A stretch of DNA of 60,982 bases from Actinomadura bangladeshensis. Its GTDB lineage: Bacteria > Actinomycetota > Actinomycetes > Streptosporangiales > Streptosporangiaceae. The stretch is from contig NZ_SMJW01000012.1 of NCBI RefSeq assembly GCF_004348335.1, positions 1 to 60,982 on the forward strand. The letters are read 5' to 3'. A model generated the notes under the pieces. That model made no database searches. It was not told the DNA's origin and saw nothing but the letters and a program-made list of their open reading frames with translations. Positions 1 through 8,139 of the stretch are shown here, piece after piece. Position 1 is the stretch's first letter; each line of letters begins with the position of its first letter. The translations under genes were made by a program, and so were the position numbers.

Positions 1-1459
1 GGATGTCGGTGCCGCGGCCGGCCATCTGGGTGGAGACGGTGATCGCGCCGTACGCGCCGGCCTCGGCGATGATCGCGGCCTCCTCGGCGTCGTTCTTGGC
101 GTTGAGGACGACCCGGTCGAGCCCGGCGCGGGCGAGGCTGCGGGCGAGGCGCTCGGACTCGGCGACGTCGCCGGTGCCGATCAGCACCGGGCGGCCGGCG
201 GCGTGCGCGGCGGCGACCTCCTCGACGATCGCGACCTCCTTGTCGGCGGTGGTCGCGTAGAGGCGGTCGGGCCGGTCGTCGCGGACGCAGGGCCGGTTCG
301 GCGGGACCACCGCGATCTGCAGCGCGTAGAACTCGGTGAGCTGGCCGGAAACGGCCATCGCCGTGCCGGTCATGCCGCACCGCACGGGGTAGCGGCCGAT
401 CAGCTCCTGCACGGTGATCGAGTCGAGGATCTCCCCGCTCGGGGACGCTTCGAGGGCCTCCTTCGCCTCGACCGCGGCCTGCAGGCCGTCCGGCCAGCGC
501 TGCAGGAGGGCGACCCGGCCGCGCGACTCGCTGATCAGCTTCACCGCGCCGTCCCGGACGATGTAGTCCACGTCGCGGTGCAGCAGGACCTCGGCGTGCA
601 GGGCCACGTTGACGGCGGTCAGCGTGCGGAGGTTCTCGGGGGCGTAGAGGTCGACGCCGAGGACGCGCTCCACCTCCCGCGTCCCGGCCGGGGTGAGCTG
701 GACGCTGCGCGCCTCGTCGTCGGTCGCGTAGTGCAGCCCGGGCCGCAGCCGCCGGACGAGGTCGGCGTACCGCGGGTCGGCGGGGTCGAGGTCGGCGGCG
801 CCGGCGAGGACGAGCGGCACCATGGCCTCGTCCACCAGCACCGAGTCGGCCTCGTCGATCAGCGCGACGGACGGCTCCGGCTGGACGGCGTCGGCGGCGT
901 CGGTGCAGAGCCGGTCCCGGAGGAGGTCGAACCCGACCTCGCTGACCGGCGCGTAGGTCACGTCGGCCCGGTACGCCGCGCGGCGCTCGTCCGGCGTGGA
1001 CGACTGACCGACCCAGCCGGCGGTCACGCCGAGCATCGCGTAGAGGGGGCCCATCCACTCGGCGTCGCGGCGCGCCAGGTAGTCGTTGACCGACATGACG
1101 TGGACCCGGCGGCCGCGCAGCGCGTACCCGGCGGCGGCCAGCGCGCCCGACAGGGTCTTGCCCTCGCCGGTGGCCATCTCGGCGACGTGCCCGGACAGCA
1201 GCGCCAGCGTCCCGATCAGCTGCACGTCGTAGGGCCGCTCGCCGAGCGTCCGGCGGGCGGCCTCGCGGCCGAGGGCGCACAGTTCGGCGAGGTCCTCCTT
1301 CTCGCGGAGGGCGGAGGCGGCGGCGGTCAGCTCGGCGTCCGACAGGTCCTGGACGCGGGACTCGCGCTTGCCCGCCTCGTCCACCAGCGCCCGGAAGGGC
1401 GCGAGGTCGACGCTGCCGGGCTTCTGCACGAGCCGCCGCAGCCGGTCACGCAGCGCCAT
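1..1459 (-). CDS. secA2: Accessory preprotein translocase ATPase SecA2, 5' part (gene runs off the left edge)
   Basis: This is a SecA-family motor ATPase that drives export of unfolded proteins through SecYEG. About 486 residues are present; the C-terminal part lies outside the window. Visible motifs are the Walker A region ATGEGKT, the helicase-like [11 protein letters not shown] (Walker B, close to the SecA consensus DEVDSILIDEA), and QMAGRGTDI at the window edge, which is SecA motif V. The start [12 protein letters not shown] differs from the long canonical SecA1 N-terminus and fits the shorter actinobacterial SecA2, which usually has about 750-800 residues. The ATG is at 1459-1457. SecA identity is close to certain; the SecA1/SecA2 assignment rests on the N-terminus only. 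Confidence 0.88.
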   Translation of the reverse strand, partial: MALRDRLRRLVQKPGSVDLAPFRALVDEAGKRESRVQDLSDAELTAAASALREKEDLAELCALGREAARRTLGERPYDVQLIGTLALLSGHVAEMATGEGKTLSGALAAAGYALRGRRVHVMSVNDYLARRDAEWMGPLYAMLGVTAGWVGQSSTPDERRAAYRADVTYAPVSEVGFDLLRDRLCTDAADAVQPEPSVALIDEADSVLVDEAMVPLVLAGAADLDPADPRYADLVRRLRPGLHYATDDEARSVQLTPAGTREVERVLGVDLYAPENLRTLTAVNVALHAEVLLHRDVDYIVRDGAVKLISESRGRVALLQRWPDGLQAAVEAKEALEASPSGEILDSITVQELIGRYPVRCGMTGTAMAVSGQLTEFYALQIAVVPPNRPCVRDDRPDRLYATTADKEVAIVEEVAAAHAAGRPVLIGTGDVAESERLARSLARAGLDRVVLNAKNDAEEAAIIAEAGAYGAITVSTQMAGRGTDI

Positions 1460-1650
1460 GGCGGCCCTTCGGTTCTTCTCTCACGGTTCCCCCCAACGGC
1501 GGATGCGCGACGGTCGTTCCCTCCATGATCCCAGGGGGAACCCCCGCGGCGACCCGGGCGTTCTACGCTGTTGGTCTGACCTGGAATTCATCCCTCGGAC
1601 GGACCCCTCGCACCCCTCTCATTTGAGAGCATGGAGGCATCACGGGGTTT

Positions 1651-1678
1651 GCGGTGGCCAAGGGGAAAGCGCCACCGC
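1651..1678 (+). other. Stem-loop in the putative leader of the 44-residue ORF
   Basis: GCGGTGGC (1651-1658) can pair perfectly with GCCACCGC (1671-1678) around a 12-nt loop. It ends 16 bases before the ATG of the small plus-strand ORF. It may be a leader structure. No riboswitch family is recognised. Confidence 0.3.
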
Positions 1679-1694
1679 GGAACGGGGTTTCGCC

Positions 1695-1829
1695 ATGACA
1701 CCTACGGCACGCAAGGCCGCCGCGCTCCGGCGCAAGCGCCAGATCATCAGTCAGACCGTCATCGACCGCGCGCTGAACGACCCGCGGCGCCACAAGGAGG
1801 CCGCGGTCGCGGTGGCGGCCGCCAAGTAG
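1695..1829 (+). CDS. Small basic hypothetical protein, 44 aa
   Basis: The ATG at 1695 opens a 44-residue, Arg/Lys/Ala-rich protein beginning MTPTARKAAALRRKRQ and ending at TAG 1829. No family is recognised. In its favour are the non-repetitive composition, its isolation from other genes, divergence from secA2 and a perfect terminator-like hairpin 40 bases after its stop. The ribosome site is weak. The same frame is open upstream to 1368, but that extension would run antisense into secA2, so the 1695 start is preferred. A chance ORF in GC-rich DNA remains possible. Confidence 0.4.
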   Translation: MTPTARKAAALRRKRQIISQTVIDRALNDPRRHKEAAVAVAAAK

Positions 1830-1868
1830 CGGAGCGCCCCGCGCGGGGAACGGTCCACGCGAGGCAGG

Positions 1869-1895
1869 AGCCCCCGGCCGCACCGGCCGGGGGCT
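1869..1895. terminator. Bidirectional terminator-like hairpin
   Basis: A perfect 11-bp stem, AGCCCCCGGCC (1869-1879) with GGCCGGGGGCT (1885-1895), has a 5-nt loop and a CTCTTCC tract after it. It lies between the convergent small ORF and the ROK regulator gene, so it could serve both. Confidence 0.75.
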
Positions 1896-1906
1896 CTTCC
1901 CGTCTC

Positions 1907-3130
1907 TCAGGACGCGCCGTCCGCCGAGAAGACGTCGTCGCGGGCCTTCTGCAGCGCCGCGTACAGGGCGCCGCGCAGCACCGGGTTGCCCTCCACCTCG
2001 GTCACGGCCACGGTCGGACGGGTCGGGGTGATCCGCCCGACGATCCGCTCTATGCGCGCGGCGAGCGGCCGGCCGCCGGCCCGGCCGAGGCTGCCCGACA
2101 GGACCACCAGCCCGGGGTCCAGCACGATGTTGACCGAGGTCACGCCGTAGGAGATGCGGTTGGCGAGCTCGTCCAGGAACGCGCCGCCGCGGTCCTCGTC
2201 GGCGGCGGCCGCGCTGACGCAGTCGTAGGCGGTCTCCCCCGCGATCCCGTGCCCGTGCGCGAGTTCGCGGACGGCGTCCGCGCCGACCAGGGCCCCGTAG
2301 CCGCCGGAGAGGGTCGGGATGCCCCACGACCTCGACTCGGTGACGCCCTCGTCCTTGGGGCCCCGCCGGGCGGCCCCGACCGGCAGCGGCGCGCCCGGGA
2401 CGGGCAGGTAGCCGATCTCCCCGGCGCCGCCCCACCGGCCGCGGTGCAGCCGGCCGCCCAGCATGACCGACAGGCCCATGCCGCGGTCGAACCACATCAG
2501 CGCGAAGTCATCGGCGTCGCGCGCGGCGCCGTAGGCCCGCTCGGCGATGGCGGCGAGGTTGACGTCGTTCTCGATGGTCACGGGCCGGCGCAGGTCGGTC
2601 TTCAGGGCGGCGAGGACGCCCTCGTGCCAGGTCGGGAGGTCGAAGGCGAACTGGACGTCCCCGGACCGGGGGTCGACGACGCCGGGCGACCCGATCACGA
2701 AGGCGCTCAGCTTCGACAGCGCGACCTTGGCCGAGCGGCACGCCTTCACGACGGCGTCGTGCACCGTCTTCACCGGCTCGGCGGTGCCGTTCGGGTCCAC
2801 GGTGACCTGGGCGGTGATGTGCCCGGTGATGTCGGCGACGCCGGCGGTCACCCCGTCCGGCCCGACCTCGAGCCCGGCGACATAGGCGCTGGACGGGACG
2901 ACGGCGTACAGCGCGGCATTGGGCCCGCGCCCCCCGGCCTGCTCGCCGACGACCGAGACCAGCCCCCGGTCCTCCAGTCTCGACAACAGCTGGGAAGCGG
3001 TTACCTTCGATAGCCCGGTGTGCTCGCCGATCTGCGCGCGGGTCAGCGGGCCCCGCTCGACGAGCAGGTCCAGTGCCGCGCGGTCGTTGAGCTCACGCAG
3101 CAGCCTCGGCGTTCCCGGGCGTCTGGCCAT
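1907..3130 (-). CDS. ROK-family transcriptional regulator (407 aa), zinc motif missing
   Basis: This is a sugar-responsive repressor of the NagC/Mlc type. Residues 12-70 form a MarR-like winged helix (the recognition segment includes LSKVTASQLLSRL). The rest is an ROK sugar-kinase fold with IENDVN at about 186-191 and GAGEIGY at about 235-241. The segment after GAGEIGY lacks the family's Cys-x-Cys-Gly-x2-Gly-Cys zinc motif and instead carries PVPGAPLPVGAARRG, so ligand sensing is probably altered. It is transcribed divergently from the adjacent sugar ABC operon, which is its likely target, through the operator-like repeats at 3157-3193. A GAGGGGG ribosome site lies just upstream of the ATG. 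Family call is firm; the ligand is unknown. Confidence 0.9.
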   Translation of the reverse strand: MARRPGTPRLLRELNDRAALDLLVERGPLTRAQIGEHTGLSKVTASQLLSRLEDRGLVSVVGEQAGGRGPNAALYAVVPSSAYVAGLEVGPDGVTAGVADITGHITAQVTVDPNGTAEPVKTVHDAVVKACRSAKVALSKLSAFVIGSPGVVDPRSGDVQFAFDLPTWHEGVLAALKTDLRRPVTIENDVNLAAIAERAYGAARDADDFALMWFDRGMGLSVMLGGRLHRGRWGGAGEIGYLPVPGAPLPVGAARRGPKDEGVTESRSWGIPTLSGGYGALVGADAVRELAHGHGIAGETAYDCVSAAAADEDRGGAFLDELANRISYGVTSVNIVLDPGLVVLSGSLGRAGGRPLAARIERIVGRITPTRPTVAVTEVEGNPVLRGALYAALQKARDDVFSADGAS

Positions 3131-3156
3131 GCCGGCCCCCTCGATGTCTCAATCCG

Positions 3157-3193
3157 CTAACGAGCAGTTTTGTTTAGGAAAGTTTCTTGTTAG
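3157..3193. promoter_or_regulatory. Candidate ROK operator between the regulator and sugar ABC operon
   Basis: This AT-richer segment has CTAAC (3157-3161) facing GTTAG (3189-3193), and a core GAAAGTTTC (3178-3186) that is an odd-centred palindrome. The pattern TTTAGGAAAGTTTCTTG resembles the TTAGGAAAGTTTCCTAA type of site linked to actinobacterial ROK regulators (recalled, not searched). It lies 26 bases from the regulator start, in the 253-bp divergent region. Confidence 0.55.
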
Positions 3194-3383
3194 TTTACGC
3201 CCAAGCGCCGACCGGACCGGTACCCCGGACCGGGGGCGCGCGCAGAGCGCGGACTGGCGAGCAGGGCGCCCGCGAGCGATGCGAAAGCGAGTAGGACATG
3301 GCCAGGACCTTAAAGGGTCGGCGCCGTCTCCCTCGCACGCAGGCCATGAGGCCACGCGAGGCGACGCCGGAAAGGATCCCCCA

Positions 3384-4655
3384 GTGAAGTACATCAAGGT
3401 TGCGGCCGCCGCGGCCGCGATCGCCCTGGCCGCCACGGCCTGCGGCGGCGAGAGCAAGGACGACAAGGCCGACGCGGGCAAGGACCCCGCGCAGCTCAAG
3501 GTCTGGATGATGGGCGACGGGACGCCCGAGCAGACCAAGCTCCTCGACGAGGTCGAGACCGAGTTCAAGCAGAAGCACCCGAACACCGACGTCCAGATCA
3601 AGTACGTGCCCTGGCCGCAGGTCGCCACCACCTTCCAGAAGGCGGCGGCGGGCGGCGAGGGGCCGGACGTCACCGAACTCGGCAACACCGACGTCCAGTC
3701 CCACATCGACCAGGGCAGCCTCGCCGACATCACCGACCAGTTCAAGGGCTGGGCGGACGGCAAGACGCTCAACAAGACCGCGCTCGGCAACGACAGCGCC
3801 GACGGCAAGATCTACGCCGTGCCGTGGTACGGCGGCGTCCGCGGCATCTGGTACCGCACGGACTGGTTCCAGAAGGCCGGCGTCCAGCCGCCGAAGAACT
3901 GGGCGGAGCTGACCACCGCGGCGAAGAAGGTGCAGGACACCGCGAAGGTGCCCGGCATCGGCGCCCCCAGCGACCAGACCAACGCGCTGCTCAGCTTCAT
4001 CTGGGGCAACAACGGCACCGTGGCCGTCGACGACGGCAGCGGCGGCTGGAAGGGCCAGCTCGACCAGCCGCAGGCCGTCGAGGCCGTGAAGTACTACGCC
4101 GGCCTCGTCACCACCGAGAAGGTCGCGCCGGAGAAGTACATCGGCAAGAACGAGCTGGACGGCCCGCAGCGCGACTTCGCGCTCGGCAAGCTCGGCATGT
4201 ACATCGACGGCAGCTGGGCGCTGAAGCAGATGAAGGAGATCTCCCCCAAGAACGCCGACAAGTGGGCGGTCTTCCCGATCCCGGCCAAGGACGGCGGTAA
4301 CGCCCCGGCGCTCGCGGGCGGCTCCGACCTCGCCGTCTGGAAGGACAGCAAGGCCAAGGCCGCGGCCTTCGACTACATCACGGTGCTGAACAACGCCAAG
4401 AACGCCAAGGCGTGGGCCGACCAGAGCGGCTTCTCCTCCATGCGCTCGGACGTGAAGTTCACCGACCCGCAACTGGAGGTCTTCACCCAGATCGCCGCCA
4501 ACACCAAGTTCCCCCCGATCGGCCCCGGCTGGGCGGAGTTCGAGCAGGCCAAGAAGGTGCTGCCGAACACCGTCAAGGCGATCATGCAGGGCAAGAACGC
4601 CGATGAGCAGATGAAGAAGGCGAACGAGCAGGCCAACACCCTGCTGAACCCGTAG
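3384..4655 (+). CDS. ABC sugar transporter solute-binding lipoprotein (423 aa)
   Basis: This extracellular family 1 binding protein captures a sugar outside the membrane and delivers it to the two permeases downstream. The N-terminus is a lipoprotein signal ending in the lipobox ATAC (Cys about residue 20), followed by an acidic linker and KVWMMGDGTPEQ, typical of the family. The GTG at 3384 is chosen because GGAAAGGA sits just upstream and it places the signal peptide at the N-terminus; the frame is open further upstream without a second signal. With a GH3 N-acetylhexosaminidase in the operon, chitobiose or another N-acetylglucosamine oligomer (DasA-like) is the best substrate guess; other disaccharides are possible. 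Confidence 0.9.
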   Translation: MKYIKVAAAAAAIALAATACGGESKDDKADAGKDPAQLKVWMMGDGTPEQTKLLDEVETEFKQKHPNTDVQIKYVPWPQVATTFQKAAAGGEGPDVTELGNTDVQSHIDQGSLADITDQFKGWADGKTLNKTALGNDSADGKIYAVPWYGGVRGIWYRTDWFQKAGVQPPKNWAELTTAAKKVQDTAKVPGIGAPSDQTNALLSFIWGNNGTVAVDDGSGGWKGQLDQPQAVEAVKYYAGLVTTEKVAPEKYIGKNELDGPQRDFALGKLGMYIDGSWALKQMKEISPKNADKWAVFPIPAKDGGNAPALAGGSDLAVWKDSKAKAAAFDYITVLNNAKNAKAWADQSGFSSMRSDVKFTDPQLEVFTQIAANTKFPPIGPGWAEFEQAKKVLPNTVKAIMQGKNADEQMKKANEQANTLLNP

Positions 4656-4676
4656 TACCAGCTGATCGGAACGTCC

Positions 4677-5648
4677 ATGCTCGACACCGCTCCCGCGGTG
4701 CGGAGAACGCCCGGCCGGAGGTCCTCCGGCCGGGCGCGCCCCCGCCGCCGGCCCCGCCTCGGGCCCTACCTGCTGATCGCGCCGACCGTGCTCGTGATCG
4801 CGGTCCTGATGTTCTGGCCGATGATCCAGATCGGGATCATGTCGTTCCAGAAGGTCGGCAACCGCCAGCTGCGCGGCGAGCCGGCCGAGTCGGTGGGCAC
4901 CGAGAACTTCACCAAGATCCTCAATGACCCGTTCTTCTGGCAGACCTTCAAGCACACCGTGCTGTTCGCCGTCGTGGCGGTCAGCCTGACAATGCTCATC
5001 GGGACGCTGATCGGGCTGCTGCTCAACAAGCTCGGCAAGAAGATGTCGAGCTTCGTCGCGGGCGGCGTGATGGTCGCCTGGGCGACCCCGCCCGTCACGG
5101 CCGCGATCATCTTCAGCTGGCTGTTCGGCACCACCGGCGGCCTGGTCAACTGGTCCCTCGATCTGCTGCCCGACTTCCTGGTCGGCGGCGGCTGGCTCGA
5201 CTACAACTGGTTCGCCACACCGCTGTCCACCTACACCGTGCTGACCGTGTGCGTGGTGTGGCAGGCGTGCCCGTTCGTGGCCGTGTCCGTGCTGGCCGGG
5301 CTGAAGAGCGTCCCCGGCGAGCTGTACGAGGCCGCCCGGGTGGACGGCTCCAGCCCGTGGCGGACGTTCTGGAGCATCACCTACCCGATGCTCAAGCCGA
5401 TCTTCATGGTCTTGCTGGTCATGTCGATCATCTGGGACTTCAAGGTCTTCACGCAGCTGTTCATCATGGCCGGGCTGGCCAACCGCGACGCGTTCAACCT
5501 GTCGTTGTACGCCTACTCCGAGGCGTTCGGCTCGCTCAATCCGAAGCTCGGCATGGGCTCGGCGATCGCGCTCGTGCTCACGTTCATCCTGCTCATCGTC
5601 ACCGCCCTCTACGTGCGGGTCATGGTCCGTCAGGGGGAGACGCGATGA
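4677..5648 (+). CDS. ABC sugar transporter permease, MalF type (323 aa)
   Basis: This is the first of two membrane subunits of the importer. A basic cytoplasmic N-terminus (Arg-rich to about residue 35) precedes the first membrane helix (YLLIAPTVLVIAVLMF) and five more. The EAA loop, EAARVDGSSPWRTFWSI at about residues 218-234, is the contact site for the ATPase. The gene begins 21 bases after the binding-protein stop, and its stop overlaps the next start (ATGA). No ATPase gene is in the cluster, so a shared MsiK-type ATPase encoded elsewhere probably powers it, as is known for actinobacterial CUT1 importers. Confidence 0.92.
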   Translation: MLDTAPAVRRTPGRRSSGRARPRRRPRLGPYLLIAPTVLVIAVLMFWPMIQIGIMSFQKVGNRQLRGEPAESVGTENFTKILNDPFFWQTFKHTVLFAVVAVSLTMLIGTLIGLLLNKLGKKMSSFVAGGVMVAWATPPVTAAIIFSWLFGTTGGLVNWSLDLLPDFLVGGGWLDYNWFATPLSTYTVLTVCVVWQACPFVAVSVLAGLKSVPGELYEAARVDGSSPWRTFWSITYPMLKPIFMVLLVMSIIWDFKVFTQLFIMAGLANRDAFNLSLYAYSEAFGSLNPKLGMGSAIALVLTFILLIVTALYVRVMVRQGETR

Positions 5649-6487
5649 GGTCCTCGCTGCCGCGCAAGATACTGCTGAACGGGACGGGCCTGCTGGTCTT
5701 CGTCCTCGCGGTCTTCCCCGTCTTCTGGATGGCCTCCACCGCGTTCAAGCCGAACTCCGAGATCTTCAGCACGACGCCGAAGCCGTTCCCCACCCATCCG
5801 ACGCTGAAGCACTTCGACCTGGTGCTGAACGGCGGCATCGCCGAGGTCTCCTTCTGGGCGTACTTCGCCAACAGCGCGATCCTCGCCATCGTCACGGTCC
5901 TCGTGTCCGGCCTGCTCGCGCTGATGGCCGCCACCGCCGTCGCCCGGTTCCGCTTCCGGTTCCGCACCACCTTCCTCGTGATGCTCCTGGTGGTGCAGAT
6001 GGTGCCGCTGGAGGCGCTGGTCATCCCGCTTTTCCTGGACCTGAAGCAGCTCGACATGCTGAACAGCCTGGCGGGTCTCTCGCTCGTCTACATCGGCTTC
6101 GCCGTGCCGTTCGCGATCTGGATGCTGCGGGGCTTCGTCGCCGCGGTGCCGCGCGAGCTGGAGGAGGCCGCCGCGATCGACGGCGCCGGCCCGGTCCGGA
6201 CGTTCTTCACGGTCATGCTCCCGCTGGTCGCGCCCGGACTGGTGGCGACCAGCATCTTCTCCTTCATCACCGCCTGGAACGAGTTCATCTTCGCCTACAC
6301 GTTCCTGGAAGACCAGGACAAGTACACCCTGCCGATCATGCTGCAGTTCTTCTTCGGCCGCAGCGGCAACGCCTGGGGGCCCATCATGGCAGCGTCCACG
6401 CTGCTCACCATTCCCGTCATCGCCTTCTTCCTGCTCGTCCAGCGCCGCATGGTGTCCGGCCTCACCGCCGGGGCGGTGAAGGGGTGA
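5645..6487 (+). CDS. ABC sugar transporter permease, MalG type (280 aa)
   Basis: This is the second membrane subunit of the importer. It has six predicted membrane helices, beginning with LLVFVLAVFPVFWMAST, and an EAA loop, EAAAIDGAGPVRTFFTV, at about residues 174-190. The ATG overlaps the TGA of the preceding permease by four bases, and its own TGA overlaps the GTG of the GH3 gene, so the three are translationally coupled. The longer upstream reading of the same frame would duplicate permease-1 DNA and is rejected. Confidence 0.92.
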   Translation: MRSSLPRKILLNGTGLLVFVLAVFPVFWMASTAFKPNSEIFSTTPKPFPTHPTLKHFDLVLNGGIAEVSFWAYFANSAILAIVTVLVSGLLALMAATAVARFRFRFRTTFLVMLLVVQMVPLEALVIPLFLDLKQLDMLNSLAGLSLVYIGFAVPFAIWMLRGFVAAVPRELEEAAAIDGAGPVRTFFTVMLPLVAPGLVATSIFSFITAWNEFIFAYTFLEDQDKYTLPIMLQFFFGRSGNAWGPIMAASTLLTIPVIAFFLLVQRRMVSGLTAGAVKG

Positions 6488-7962
6488 CGACCGACGACAT
6501 CGCGACCACGGCGGAGATCGCCCGGCTGGCGCGCGGCACGCTGCTCCCGTCGTTCCCCGGGGCGACCGCGCCGCGCTGGCTGCTGGACGAGCTGGAGGCC
6601 GGCCTCGGCGGCGTCACGCTGTTCGCGCTCACCGGCAACGTGCCGAGCCCCGAGTCGCTCGCGGCGCTCACCGCGCAGATGCGCAAGGCGGGCGACCCGT
6701 TCGTCACGATCGACGAGGAGGGCGGCGACGTCACCCGGCTCGGCGGCCACGCCACCGGCAGCCCCTACCCGGGCAACGCCGCGCTCGGCGCCGTGGACGA
6801 CCCGGAGCTGACCCGGCGCATCTACCGCTCGCTGGGCGCCGAGCTGGCCGAGGTCGGCGTCAACTTCAACTTCGCGCCGTCGGTGGACGTCAACACCGCC
6901 GACGACAACCCCGTCATCGGGACCCGCTCGTTCGGCGCCGACCCGGACCTGGTCGCCCGGCACGCCGCCGCGTCCGTCACCGGGACGCAGGAGGCGGGCG
7001 TCGCGGCCTGCGCCAAGCACTTCCCCGGCCACGGTGCCACGGTGGACGACTCCCACCTGTCGATCCCCCTCGTGGACGCCGACCTGGAGCTGCTGGACCG
7101 CCGCGAGCTGGTGCCGTTCCGGGCCGCGATCGCCGCCGGCACCCGCGCGGTGATGACCGGCCACCTCAACCTGCCCTCGATCACCGCGGGCGCGCCCGCC
7201 ACCCTGTCGCACGCCGCGATCACCGGGCTGCTCCGCGAGCACCTCGGCTACCAGGGCGTGATCGTCACCGACGCGCTCGACATGGAGGGCGCGAGCGGCG
7301 CGATCGGCATCCCGGAGGCGTCCGTGCGGGCCCTCATCGCGGGCGCCGACCTGCTGTGCCTCGGCCCGCACGAGCACGCCGAGACCGTCGCGGCGACGCT
7401 CGCCGCGATCGACGAGGCGGTGCGGGCCGGACGGCTGCCGGCCGCGCGGCTGGCCGAGGCGGCCGAGCGCACCGCGCGGCTGCGGGAGTGGCTCGCCGGG
7501 CACGGCACCGCCGCCGTGGACCGCGCCGCCGGCCTGGCGGCCGCCCGCCGCGCGCTGCGTGTCACGGGAGCGCTCCCAGGCTGGGACGGGCCGCCGCTGG
7601 TCGTCGAGACCGAGTCGACCGGCAACATCGCCGTCGGCCCGACCCCGTGGGGGCTGGGCCCGTGGGCGCCCGACGCCGTCCAGACCGACGGCGCGGACGG
7701 GGCGGCGGACCGGGTCCTGGACCGCGCCAAGGGACGCGGCCTCATCGTCGTCCTGCGCGACGCGCACCGGCACGCCGGGCAGCGCGCCCTCACCACGGCC
7801 CTGCTGACCGCCCGCCCCGACACCGTGGTGGTGGAGATGGGCCTGCCCGTCTGGCGCCCCCGATCGGCCGTCTACCTGGCCACCTACGGCGCCGCCGCCG
7901 CCAACGCCCAGGCCGCCGCCGAGCTGCTCGGCCTGACCGGCTCCCCGGCCGCGGCCGGCTAG
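6484..7962 (+). CDS. GH3 beta-N-acetylhexosaminidase, NagZ/DasD-like (492 aa)
   Basis: This cytoplasmic hydrolase (no signal peptide) probably removes N-acetylglucosamine from imported oligosaccharides. The KHFPGHG motif at about residues 177-183, followed by DDSH, supplies the His-Asp dyad used by NagZ-type GH3 enzymes in place of a distant acid/base. The nucleophile Asp is in VTDALDMEG at about 262. Residues from about 350 form a second alpha/beta domain (VVVEMGLPVWRPRSAVYLATYG). The GTG overlaps the permease stop, which ties it to uptake. Cell-wall recycling is the main alternative role, but the operon favours chitooligosaccharide use. Confidence 0.88.
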   Translation: MTTDDIATTAEIARLARGTLLPSFPGATAPRWLLDELEAGLGGVTLFALTGNVPSPESLAALTAQMRKAGDPFVTIDEEGGDVTRLGGHATGSPYPGNAALGAVDDPELTRRIYRSLGAELAEVGVNFNFAPSVDVNTADDNPVIGTRSFGADPDLVARHAAASVTGTQEAGVAACAKHFPGHGATVDDSHLSIPLVDADLELLDRRELVPFRAAIAAGTRAVMTGHLNLPSITAGAPATLSHAAITGLLREHLGYQGVIVTDALDMEGASGAIGIPEASVRALIAGADLLCLGPHEHAETVAATLAAIDEAVRAGRLPAARLAEAAERTARLREWLAGHGTAAVDRAAGLAAARRALRVTGALPGWDGPPLVVETESTGNIAVGPTPWGLGPWAPDAVQTDGADGAADRVLDRAKGRGLIVVLRDAHRHAGQRALTTALLTARPDTVVVEMGLPVWRPRSAVYLATYGAAAANAQAAAELLGLTGSPAAAG

Positions 7963-7971
7963 ACCCGCGGC

Positions 7972-8008
7972 GCGCCCGCCGGACTCAGAGCCCGGTTCCG
8001 GCGGGCGC
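7972..8008 (+). terminator. Terminator hairpin of the sugar ABC operon
   Basis: GCGCCCGCCGG (7972-7982) pairs perfectly over 11 bp with CCGGCGGGCGC (7998-8008), with a 15-nt loop. It begins 10 bases after the GH3 stop. There is no U tract, as is common in actinobacteria. Confidence 0.65.
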
Positions 8009-8013
8009 ACCGC

Positions 8014-8083
8014 GTCGCGGTCCAGGTCGCGGTCCAGGTCGCGGTCCAGGACGCGGTCCAGGTCGCACGCAGGTCGCACGCGG
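8014..8083. repeat. 12-bp tandem repeat array with an 11-bp variant
   Basis: Three exact copies of GTCGCGGTCCAG (8014-8049) and a fourth with one change (8050-8061, GACGCGGTCCAG) are followed by two 11-bp units, GTCGCACGCAG and GTCGCACGCGG (8062-8083). The array fills the gap between the GH3 operon and the rrf2-type gene. It is a candidate variable-number repeat. Confidence 0.85.
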
Positions 8084-8127
8084 GGTCCCCGCCCGGCGGC
8101 CGGGCCCGACCGGTCCGGCCGACAAGG

Positions 8128-8133
8128 GATAAT
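8128..8133 (+). promoter_or_regulatory. Candidate -10 box for a leaderless rrf2-type mRNA
   Basis: GATAAT differs from TATAAT by one base and ends 7 bases before the A of the ATG at 8140. Transcription would then begin at or next to the start codon. No Shine-Dalgarno sequence precedes this ATG. A matching -35 box is not evident. Confidence 0.5.
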
Positions 8134-8139
8134 ACGTAC

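Noticed and set aside
203..1528. A 441-residue plus-strand ORF over secA2
   Set aside because: It is antisense to a clear SecA, with biased Val/Gly/Arg/Asp composition typical of GC-rich shadow frames.
3149..3808. Minus-strand 219-residue ORF opposite the sugar-binding protein
   Set aside because: It overlaps antisense to a lipoprotein with a clear signal and family sequence.
8014..8083. CRISPR-like repeats
   Set aside because: The units are adjacent, without spacers, and only 11-12 bp, so this is a tandem repeat and not a CRISPR array. No cas genes are present.
7963..8139. Possible attachment site or mobile element at the repeat array
   Set aside because: There is no integrase or transposase gene, no tRNA and no flanking direct repeat pair.
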